A DNA stretch of 64,000 nucleotides. Origin: Halomonas sp. TA22 (GTDB lineage: Bacteria > Pseudomonadota > Gammaproteobacteria > Pseudomonadales > Halomonadaceae). Position numbers and translations under genes: made by a program. Of the stretch, positions 11,144-18,327 are shown piece after piece. The stretch is from NCBI RefSeq assembly GCF_013009075.1, contig NZ_CP053108.1:1612001-1676000 (forward strand), written 5' to 3'. The notes under the pieces were generated by a model. The model saw only the letters and a program-made list of their open reading frames with translations, was not told where the DNA came from and made no database searches. Positions within the stretch are counted from its first letter, which is position 1; each line of letters starts with the position of its first letter.

Positions 11144-11156
11144 CAGTGAGGAACCC

Positions 11157-12551
11157 ATGCATGACTGCCTGAGCCTGACCGCTACCCAGCTGCTTGCTGC
11201 CTACCGCGGCCGCACGCTTTCGCCACTGGAGTACGCCGAGGCGCTGATTGCCCATATCGAATATTGGGAGCCGCGTCTCAATGCCCTCTATGCCTACCGT
11301 CCCGAGGCGTTTCTTGCTGCGGCCCGAGAGTCGACCGAACGCTGGACCAGGGGCGAGCCAAAGGGCGGGCTGGATGGTGTACCGGTGACGCTCAAGGAGC
11401 TGATCGCCACGCGAGGCTTGCCGGTGCCTGGCGGGGTCGATCTTGGCGACCACACGCCGGCCGAGCGGGATGCCCCTCCCGCGGCACGCCTCGCCGAGGA
11501 TGGTGCGTTGCTGCTGGGCAAGACCACCTGCCCGGATTTCGGCATGCTCTCCTCGGGACTCTCCTCCTTCCATGGCCTGACCCGCAACCCCTGGAACCTC
11601 GACTGCAATACCGGCGGTTCGAGCTCCGGGGCGGGGGCTGCTGCGGCTGCTGGCTACGGGCCGCTGCATGTGGGTACCGATATCGGCGGTTCGGTGCGTC
11701 TACCGGCGGCCTGGTGTGGCGTGGTGGGCTTCAAGCCGACGCTTGGGCGGATTCCCATCGACCCCTACTATGTGGGGCGCTGTGCCGGGCCGATGACACG
11801 CAGCGTCGACGACGCCGCGCTGATGATGGCATGCCTGTCGCGTAGCGACCGGCGCGATGCCATGCGACTGCCCCCGGAGCGTATCGACTGGCATGATCTC
11901 GCCGGCGGCGTCAGCGGTATGCGTATTGGCGTGATGCTCGAGGCGGGTTGCGGCCTGCCACTGGATGATGAGATTCGTGACTGTGTGGAGGCGGCGGCGC
12001 GCCACTTCGAGGCTGCCGGAGCGACCTTGGTGCCGCTGGGACCGGTACTCACCCGCGAAATGCTCGATGGCCTGGACCACTTCTGGCGGGCGCGGCAATG
12101 GAACGAACTGGAGCGATTGACGCCAGCCCAGCGCGACCGGGTGCTGCCGGCGATTCTCGCCTGGGCCGACGATGGCGCACGCCTGAGCGGAGTGGAGGTG
12201 GTACGCGGTTTCCAGCAGACCATGAACATGCGGCGGGCAACCGAGGCGGTGTTCGATGAGGTCGATGCGCTGATCTCGCCGACTACGCCCAATGTCGCCT
12301 TTCCCGCCGACTGGGCCTCGCCGACCAACGACCCTCGGCGGCCGTTCGAACACATCGTCTATACCGTGCCATGGAATATGGGCGAACAGCCGGCAATTTC
12401 GCTGAATGGGGGGTTCAGTTGCAGTGGCATGCCGATCGGCGTACAGATCGTCGGGCCACGCTTCGCCGACCTGCTGACGCTGAAGCTGGCCAAGGCGTTC
12501 GAGACCTGGCGTGGGCCTGAGCAGCGCTGGCCTTCACCGCCTGTGGCGTAA
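11157..12551 (+). CDS. amidase-signature family hydrolase
   Basis: A 464-residue amidase-signature enzyme (the GatA/fatty-acid-amide-hydrolase superfamily). The Ser-cisSer-Lys triad is visible: Lys in PVTLKELIATRG (about residue 79), the cis-Ser in NTGGSSSGAGAA (about 154), and the nucleophile in GTDIGGSVRLPAA (about 178). It hydrolyses a carboxamide to acid and ammonia, but the substrate cannot be read from sequence. It does not look like GatA itself, since no gatC or gatB is nearby. The downstream symporter suggests an imported amide. A weak ribosome site (GTGAGGAA) lies before the ATG. Confidence 0.88.
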   Translation: MHDCLSLTATQLLAAYRGRTLSPLEYAEALIAHIEYWEPRLNALYAYRPEAFLAAARESTERWTRGEPKGGLDGVPVTLKELIATRGLPVPGGVDLGDHTPAERDAPPAARLAEDGALLLGKTTCPDFGMLSSGLSSFHGLTRNPWNLDCNTGGSSSGAGAAAAAGYGPLHVGTDIGGSVRLPAAWCGVVGFKPTLGRIPIDPYYVGRCAGPMTRSVDDAALMMACLSRSDRRDAMRLPPERIDWHDLAGGVSGMRIGVMLEAGCGLPLDDEIRDCVEAAARHFEAAGATLVPLGPVLTREMLDGLDHFWRARQWNELERLTPAQRDRVLPAILAWADDGARLSGVEVVRGFQQTMNMRRATEAVFDEVDALISPTTPNVAFPADWASPTNDPRRPFEHIVYTVPWNMGEQPAISLNGGFSCSGMPIGVQIVGPRFADLLTLKLAKAFETWRGPEQRWPSPPVA

Positions 12552-12602
12552 CACAGCGTGGCGTGATTCGTGGACAATACCAACAAACCACAAGGAGGAG
12601 TT

Positions 12603-12836
12603 ATGCACCGTCTTGTCGTGCTTCCCACTACCCGGGCCGGCTGGGTCCTGCTGGCTGCTTTCGTGCTGCTTGTCGTCGCGGGCATCTGGCCGGTGATTGG
12701 CTGGGTCAATCGTGCCACGCTGATCTTCGGTCTACCAATGCTCGCGGTGTGGAGTTACGTGGTGATCTTTGCCTGCTTCGCGGTGATGCTGATCGCCAAC
12801 CGCGTCGTCGAGCGGGAGGAGACGCGCGATGAATAG
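12603..12836 (+). CDS. DUF3311-like small membrane protein
   Basis: A 77-residue protein with two membrane helices (residues about 13-33 and 41-66) and a charged C-terminus. Small proteins of this kind (DUF3311) are commonly encoded directly before SSS-family symporters and are thought to be accessory subunits. The ATG at 12603 follows a near-perfect AAGGAGGAG ribosome site; it overlaps the symporter start by 8 bases, so the two are translationally coupled. Confidence 0.78.
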   Translation: MHRLVVLPTTRAGWVLLAAFVLLVVAGIWPVIGWVNRATLIFGLPMLAVWSYVVIFACFAVMLIANRVVEREETRDE

Positions 12837-14352
12837 CCCCTGGCCGCTGGCCATCACCCTGGTCTACGTGGCGATCGCCATGGTCATCGGCCTGCGCGCC
12901 CGGGGTGGGCGACGCATGAATAGCCTGGAGGAGTGGGGCGTGGCAGGGCGCAGCATGGGGCCGGTGACGCTCTATCTGCTGATCGCCGCCGGTAGCGTCA
13001 GCGCCTACACCTTCATGGGTGCTCCCGGCTGGGCCTACTCCAAGGGTGTGGCGGTGTTCTACGTGGCGGTCTATCTCGCCTACCTGGCGCTAGTGGCCTG
13101 GTATTTCGGCCCCAAGGTTTGGGCCTTCGGCGAGCGCTTTGGCCATGTCACCCAGGCCAGCGCCATTGCCGACCGCTACCAGAGCCCGGCGCTTGGTGCC
13201 CTGGCGGCGCTGGTGATGTCGGTGGGCTCGATCGCCTACGCCGTGCTGCAGACGATCGGCTCGGCCTACATCCTGTTCGTGATGAGCGGCGGGCTGATCC
13301 CGATCTGGGCCGGAGTGCTGCTGGTGCTGGCGTGTATCGCCGTCTATCTCTATGTCAGCGGACAGCGCGCGATCGGGCGCACCAACGCCTTCCAGGGTGT
13401 GCTGATGCTGGTGGTTGCCTGGGCGGTCGGGTTATGGGCAGTACACAGCGCCACCGGTGGAGTGAGCTTCGCTGGCGTTTTCGAGCGCATCCAGGCCGAG
13501 CATGGCGAGTTTCTCACGCTGCCGGGCGCGGGCGGTGACATGAGCTTCAGCTTCTGGACTACCTCGATCATCGTCTCGATGTTCTCCTTCATGCCGCCGG
13601 TGTGGACTCAGTGGATGAGCGCCGCCTCGGCGCGCACCATCCGCCGCAGCGCCACGTGGCTTCCGACCTACTACGTGGTGATCCTGCCGATGGTGGTGGT
13701 GGGTTTCATCGGCATCTTCTCGCTGCCGGACCTGGCGCGCGCCGATACCGTGGCGCTGGAGTATGCCATGCAGCATCTGCCGGTGGTGCTGGTGGGGCTG
13801 CTCGGCGCTGGCACCCTAGCCGCCTCGATGTCTTCCAGCGAACCCTTCATCCACTCGGTGTCGCTCTCTTGGAGCAAGGACGTGCTGCAGCCACTGTTCA
13901 AGCTCTCCGAGGCACGTACCGGACAGCTTGCACGCCTGCTGATCGTGCCGCTGATGGTACTGGTGATCGCACCGCTGGCGATCGCCGAGCCGGGCAGCCT
14001 GGTGATGATCCTGCTGGTGGGGCTGGGTTTCGCCTCCCAGGTGTTGCCGGCGTTCATCGGCATGTTCTTCTGGCCGCGTGCTTCGCGCCTCGGGGTGATG
14101 GCAGGGATCGTCGTCGGTTTCGTGGTTACCGTGACGTTCACCACGCTGTGGTCGCATCCGCTGGGCATCCATGCCGGCTTCTGGGGACTGATGCTCAACC
14201 TGCCGGTATTCGTGGCGGTGTCGCTGGTTACCTCTCCGACCTCGCAAGAGGTGGTGGAGCGCTTCTTTCGTATCGCGGCACCGAACGGGCTGCGGCGGCT
14301 GGGTGGCGACTATGGGGCGAGGCATGTCACGCCCCAGGGCAGCAAGCCCTGA
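12829..14352 (+). CDS. sodium:solute symporter (SSS family)
   Basis: A 507-residue SSS-family permease with about 13 membrane helices. The N-terminus (ITLVYVAIAMVIGLRARG, then EEWGVAGRSMG) and the region LGAGTLAASMSSSEPFIHSVSLSW are typical of the pantothenate/proline branch of the family. It imports a small organic solute with Na+, fitting a halophile. Its linkage to the amidase and DUF3311 protein suggests that it carries the amidase substrate or a related compound. It ends 15 bases from the convergent dehydrogenase. Confidence 0.88.
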   Translation: MNSPWPLAITLVYVAIAMVIGLRARGGRRMNSLEEWGVAGRSMGPVTLYLLIAAGSVSAYTFMGAPGWAYSKGVAVFYVAVYLAYLALVAWYFGPKVWAFGERFGHVTQASAIADRYQSPALGALAALVMSVGSIAYAVLQTIGSAYILFVMSGGLIPIWAGVLLVLACIAVYLYVSGQRAIGRTNAFQGVLMLVVAWAVGLWAVHSATGGVSFAGVFERIQAEHGEFLTLPGAGGDMSFSFWTTSIIVSMFSFMPPVWTQWMSAASARTIRRSATWLPTYYVVILPMVVVGFIGIFSLPDLARADTVALEYAMQHLPVVLVGLLGAGTLAASMSSSEPFIHSVSLSWSKDVLQPLFKLSEARTGQLARLLIVPLMVLVIAPLAIAEPGSLVMILLVGLGFASQVLPAFIGMFFWPRASRLGVMAGIVVGFVVTVTFTTLWSHPLGIHAGFWGLMLNLPVFVAVSLVTSPTSQEVVERFFRIAAPNGLRRLGGDYGARHVTPQGSKP

Positions 14353-14367
14353 GGCGTGTCGACTTGC

Positions 14368-15405
14368 CTAGTGATGATGGGAGGCGGGCAGCTTGCGCCC
14401 GCGCTCGCTGAGCGCCAAGGCACCCAGCACCGCACCGGCAACCAGCGTCGTGGTCAGCAGGGGATGTAGCGAGGCCTGGGTGTAGAGACTCCTCTTGGCG
14501 ACGTGATGCGAGTATGTGGCGCGCTCCCTGACGTCGCCGCCTGGGGTGTATAGAGAGACCTCATGGGGCTGCGCTTCACGTCCCGACTTCTGCTGATCGA
14601 TGATCGAGCGCTCCATCACCAGGTCGGCAAGGCGCGGTGCGTAGCGTCCGAGCATGGCGATCGCCTTGCTGCCGCCACCGACCCGGATATCGCGACGCGG
14701 GTGTTCGGCGCAGTGCAGGATGCTCTTGGCGACAATGTCCGGCTCATAAAGTGGCGGCGGCAGGGTCGGCTCCTGCTCCATGTAATTCTGGGCGTGCTTG
14801 GCGAAGGGGGTGGCGATGCTGCCGGGCTTGACGAGAGTCACCGACACCGGCGTGCCGAGATCCTCGAGCTCCATGCGCAGGGCGTCGGTAAAGCCCTGTA
14901 CGGCATGCTTGGAGGCGGAGTACATGCCTTGAATCGGCAGGGCACGGTCCGACACCACCGAACCGAGGTTGATGATCGCACCGCCAGGCCCGAGGGTACG
15001 ACTGGAAAAGTAGCGTGCCGCCTCCAGCGAGCCATGCACGACACCCCAGAAGTTGGTGTCGAACAGCCGTCGTTGATCCTCCAGCGGAACGTCGAGCAGG
15101 TGTCCGAAGATCGATACGCCGGCATTGTTGATCCAGGTATCGAAGCCACCGAAGTGGTTGAAGGCGGTCTGCGCGATGCCATGTACCTGATCGGGGTCGC
15201 CGACGTCGGCCACGGCGTGGACGGCCTCGGCCCCCTGCTTGCGAAGCTCGTCGACAAGCTGATTCAGCGCACCTTCGTGACGTGCCGCCAGCACCAGCTT
15301 GGCGCCGCGCCGGGCGGCCAGGCGTGCCGTTGCAAGGCCGATGCCCGAAGTCGCCCCGGTGATCACGATGATCTGCTGGTCGAGCTGCTTGAGATGCAGT
15401 GCCAT
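14368..15405 (-). CDS. short-chain dehydrogenase/reductase with C-terminal membrane tail
   Basis: A 345-residue SDR. The NAD(P)-binding motif TGATSGIG (residues about 15-22), the NNAG motif and the catalytic YSASK are all present. After the ~250-residue catalytic domain there is an extra ~90 residues ending in a hydrophobic stretch (LLTTTLVAGAVLGALAL) and a His-rich end. That tail is seen in SDRs of the YqjQ/DltE type and suggests weak membrane attachment. The start at 15405 follows AAAGGAG. Substrate unknown. Confidence 0.87.
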   Translation of the reverse strand: MALHLKQLDQQIIVITGATSGIGLATARLAARRGAKLVLAARHEGALNQLVDELRKQGAEAVHAVADVGDPDQVHGIAQTAFNHFGGFDTWINNAGVSIFGHLLDVPLEDQRRLFDTNFWGVVHGSLEAARYFSSRTLGPGGAIINLGSVVSDRALPIQGMYSASKHAVQGFTDALRMELEDLGTPVSVTLVKPGSIATPFAKHAQNYMEQEPTLPPPLYEPDIVAKSILHCAEHPRRDIRVGGGSKAIAMLGRYAPRLADLVMERSIIDQQKSGREAQPHEVSLYTPGGDVRERATYSHHVAKRSLYTQASLHPLLTTTLVAGAVLGALALSERGRKLPASHHH

Positions 15406-15509
15406 GGTTGCGCTCCTTTGCCTCACTCCTGCATTGCAGGAGTGACTCTCCTTGAAGTGTGTCATCCCAGCATAGATGCCCTATGGGGAATGCCAAGGCG
15501 TAGCGTGTG

Positions 15510-16571
15510 TCAGGATGCGCCTCCCGCGCCCCCCAAGATGCCTTCGCGCAGGCTGCTCTGATTGCCCCGTGCGTGGCCGCCGGATCTGAGGTGGGAGGCC
15601 ACGCTCTCTTCGGGCGATCCCGCAAGCTCGCGGAACATGCCCATCGAGCCGAGCAGGGCGGAGGATTCATAGGGCACGAAGACTCGCTCGCCCTCCTTGG
15701 CCATGTTGGGCAGTCCCTTGATGTAGCTCTGGCCGAGCAGGTAGCCGACCACGGTGCGCTTGTCCTCCTCGCTCTCGCCGATCGCGCCGAGCACCAGCTT
15801 GATCGACTCCTGCTCGCCCTGGGCGCGCAAGATGGCGGATTCTTTGTCGCCCTGGGCGTTGAGGATTGCCGACTCGCGCTGGCCCTGGGCCTTGGCGATG
15901 GCGGCGGACTTCTCGCCCTCGGCTTCAGTGACCGTGGCACGGCGCTTGCGCTCGGCGGCCATCTGCAGACGCATGGCGGTCTCGACCTCCTCGGGCATGG
16001 CGATGTCCTGCACCTCGACCCGCGAGATCTTCACCCCCCACTTCGATGCAGGCTCCTCCATGGCGGTCTGGATCTCGTTGTTGACCTCGGCGCGCGACTC
16101 GAACAACTTGTCGAGCTCCATCTTGCCGACCACCGAACGCAGCGTGGTCTTGGCCAGCACCTCTACCGCCTGGCTCATGTTCTCGATCTCATAGACGGCG
16201 CGGCGCGGATCGATGATCTGATAGTAGAGCGCCCCATTGATACGCACCGTGACGTTATCGGTGGTCACCACTGGCTGGCCGGGGAAGTCCATGACTGTCT
16301 CGCGGCGATCGATGCGTGTCTCGTTGCTGGTGATGGGGTGGTACTCCTCGCCCATCTTCTGGTAGCGGATCATGGTGATGGCGCGGGGCTGCTCGACGAA
16401 GGGGATGATGATGTTGATGCCGCTCTCCAGCAGGCGATTGAACGAGCCCAGCCGCTCGATCACCATCACCTCGGATTGGCGCACGATCACCAATCCCTTG
16501 ATGACGATGATGATGCCGATGAGGACTACGATAAGGCCGATGATCAGGCCCGGGTTGATCGCTAAATCCAT
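15510..16571 (-). CDS. qmcA: SPFH/band-7 membrane protein QmcA (paraslipin)
   Basis: A 353-residue stomatin/prohibitin-family protein with one N-terminal membrane helix (residues about 8-28), an SPFH domain (about 30-190) and a coiled coil rich in Ala, Glu and Gln (about 195-260, with repeats of the form AILxAQGxxES). These proteins form large rings in the inner membrane and organise microdomains, often with FtsH. The tail is Ser/Gly-rich. The start at 16571 follows AGGAG; the nfeD stop is 3 bases upstream, so the two genes form an operon. Confidence 0.9.
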   Translation of the reverse strand: MDLAINPGLIIGLIVVLIGIIIVIKGLVIVRQSEVMVIERLGSFNRLLESGINIIIPFVEQPRAITMIRYQKMGEEYHPITSNETRIDRRETVMDFPGQPVVTTDNVTVRINGALYYQIIDPRRAVYEIENMSQAVEVLAKTTLRSVVGKMELDKLFESRAEVNNEIQTAMEEPASKWGVKISRVEVQDIAMPEEVETAMRLQMAAERKRRATVTEAEGEKSAAIAKAQGQRESAILNAQGDKESAILRAQGEQESIKLVLGAIGESEEDKRTVVGYLLGQSYIKGLPNMAKEGERVFVPYESSALLGSMGMFRELAGSPEESVASHLRSGGHARGNQSSLREGILGGAGGAS

Positions 16572-16573
16572 AT

Positions 16574-17032
16574 TCAATGCTCCTGTGGTGGTGTCAGCGT
16601 CACGATGGCGGTGGTGCCGTCGAATGCCTTGAAAGTGACCGAGGTGCCCACCGGAAGCTCGCTGGTGGTCGTTCCCTCGACCTGCAGGCGGTAGAAGTCG
16701 CCATTGATCTTGATGCCCGTGGCGTTGTCGTAGTCACGCTTCAGCGTGCGGTAGGTCTGGCCCTTCTCCACCCCGGTGCCGGTGGTGCCGTAAGCGACTC
16801 CCCGTGGCGAGAAGTAGGGGCGTATCACCTTGACCGCGAGCGGTATCAGCACGCCGGAAAAGACGCCAAGACCCAGGAGTTGCCAGGCAAACGGCACGCC
16901 CAGGAAGGCCAGCATGCCGGTCAGTGCGGTGGCAAACCCCAGTGCCAGCAGTATCATGCCGCCCGAGGTGAGCTCGGCGAGGCTCAACAGTAGGGCAAGG
17001 ACGAGCCAGCCATAGGCCGGGTTCCAATCCAT
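16574..17032 (-). CDS. NfeD-family membrane protein (YbbK-like)
   Basis: A 152-residue NfeD-like protein with two or three membrane helices in the first ~75 residues (WLVLALLLSLAELTSGG onward) and a C-terminal OB-fold (YRLQVEGTTTSELPVGTSVTFKAFDG). NfeD short forms are encoded next to SPFH proteins in most bacteria and act with them in membrane domain organisation. It precedes qmcA with almost no gap. Confidence 0.9.
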   Translation of the reverse strand: MDWNPAYGWLVLALLLSLAELTSGGMILLALGFATALTGMLAFLGVPFAWQLLGLGVFSGVLIPLAVKVIRPYFSPRGVAYGTTGTGVEKGQTYRTLKRDYDNATGIKINGDFYRLQVEGTTTSELPVGTSVTFKAFDGTTAIVTLTPPQEH

Positions 17033-17049
17033 TCTCGACTCCTGGGTGC

Positions 17050-17265
17050 TTAGCGTTCGGGGACCTGGGTCTGGCCGCGGGTTTCGCCGGTTTCATCTCG
17101 GTAGGTGCCGGGGCGGTGCTGGGCGCGCTCGTCGTTCTCCAGGGGAGCGCCCCATATCGTTTCGCGACTGCCATCGGGGTAGGTGTTGACCGTACAGCCT
17201 CCCAGTAGCAGGGTGGCCAAGAGGCTGACAAGAGCGGCTCGCCTTGCGGAAAGAGGGTGACGCAT
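17050..17265 (-). CDS. small putative lipoprotein
   Basis: A 71-residue protein with a lipoprotein signal peptide: MRHPLSARRAALVSLLATLLLGGC, lipobox LLGGC with Cys at residue 24. The mature part (about 48 residues) is hydrophilic and begins TVNTYPDGSRETIWG. Start at 17265 is supported by GGAGAG 7 bases upstream. It lies just before nfeD in the same direction and may share its transcript. Function unknown. Confidence 0.72.
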   Translation of the reverse strand: MRHPLSARRAALVSLLATLLLGGCTVNTYPDGSRETIWGAPLENDERAQHRPGTYRDETGETRGQTQVPER

Positions 17266-17513
17266 TCGTGCTCTCCAGTGATCGTTATGTCGACAGCATG
17301 GGTGGGGCTGGGCTCTCCTTTCAAGCATTTCTTGCAGGTGTGCATGCCAAGCGCCCACTGTTCACGTCCACTGAAGGTGGGGTGGGGCGCTTTCAGAGTT
17401 GATCGAGATCAGTCATTCGTCGGCCAAGACCGCGAAGATTGATGTCGACATTGACCCATGTGTTGCCCATGGGTTTTACAGTCAAGCTTCAACCGTTTTG
17501 GAGGTACACGCTA

Positions 17514-18017
17514 ATGTCAGTTCGTCTTTCATCTCTTCGTTTACCCCTGCGTCCCCAGCTTGCTGGGTGTCTATTGGCCGCCGCCCTGATGCAGGCGTCC
17601 ACTGCGTTGGCCGAAACCGAGATGCATCGGCATGGGGATCAGCCCGAGAGCGAAGCAAGCGGGCATATGCATGATGCGAGTCAGCATCACGCCGACATCG
17701 ACCATGACGATGCGGACCACGGACATGACCATGGCGAGTCGGTCGAGGATGAGCATGCCGACGATCCGGCGGTGCAAGCCTACCTCGAGGCCAACGAGCG
17801 AATGCATGCCGGCATGACGCAGGGCTTTACCGGCAATCCCGATGTCGATTTCGCACGCGGCATGATTCCTCATCATCGTGGTGCCATCGACATGGCCGAA
17901 GTGCTACTCGAGCATGGCGAGGATGAGGAGCTCAAGGCCTTGGCACGCGAGATCATCGATGCCCAGGAGGAGGAGATCGCCTTTCTGAAGCAGTGGCTTG
18001 AACGCCACGGCCACTAG
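17514..18017 (+). CDS. secreted DUF305 protein, His/Asp-rich
   Basis: A 167-residue exported protein. A signal peptide (residues about 1-34, ending near STALAE) is followed by a His/Asp/Glu-rich linker (about 36-90) and a DUF305 four-helix domain with the signature GMIPHHRGAIDMAE and QEEEIAFLKQWL. DUF305 proteins are often linked to metal (copper) handling; the His-rich linker would suit that, but no other copper gene is near. The start at 17514 follows GGAGGT by 8 bases. Confidence 0.85.
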   Translation: MSVRLSSLRLPLRPQLAGCLLAAALMQASTALAETEMHRHGDQPESEASGHMHDASQHHADIDHDDADHGHDHGESVEDEHADDPAVQAYLEANERMHAGMTQGFTGNPDVDFARGMIPHHRGAIDMAEVLLEHGEDEELKALAREIIDAQEEEIAFLKQWLERHGH

Positions 18018-18238
18018 CCGCTGACGTTAGTGCTGCCGGGTCTGGCGTCCATGCCAACTCGGCCGCCGCCTCGAGTTGCGGCGCCAGTTGCTGCTGGACA
18101 GAAATGGAACCCCGACTTGCCGAGCAACCTTGGCAGCACGGGTTCCATCATGGTGAAGACATGGCGCCGTTCGGTAAGCCCTACCAGGGCATAGGTGGCG
18201 AGAAACAGGCCGATGACGATCAGCGAGAAGTCTGCCAC
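18014..18238 (-). pseudogene. possible remnant of a membrane protein N-terminus
   Basis: On the minus strand a frame opening with GTG encodes VADFSLIVIGLFLATYALVGLTERR, a convincing membrane helix followed by a basic turn, then about 15 more plausible residues. After that the composition (GRVGMDARPGSTNVSG) no longer looks like protein. A second frame just upstream (about 18238-18300) encodes MPQDDASLEES, which could be the original beginning, one frameshift away. It may be the head of a lost transporter gene. No other gene was seen in the 310 bases between the DUF305 and GGDEF-EAL genes. Confidence 0.3.
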
Positions 18239-18327
18239 TCTTCGAGGCTGAACGGGATTCCTCGAGGGAGGCGTCGTCCTGCGGCATCTCGCTTCCTTGA
18301 CATACGGCTGGCATCTTGCCGGCCGGT

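Noticed and set aside
15507-16565. 352-residue plus-strand frame over qmcA
   Set aside because: His/Leu/Asp-rich shadow of the SPFH gene, whose own residues and coiled coil are clear.
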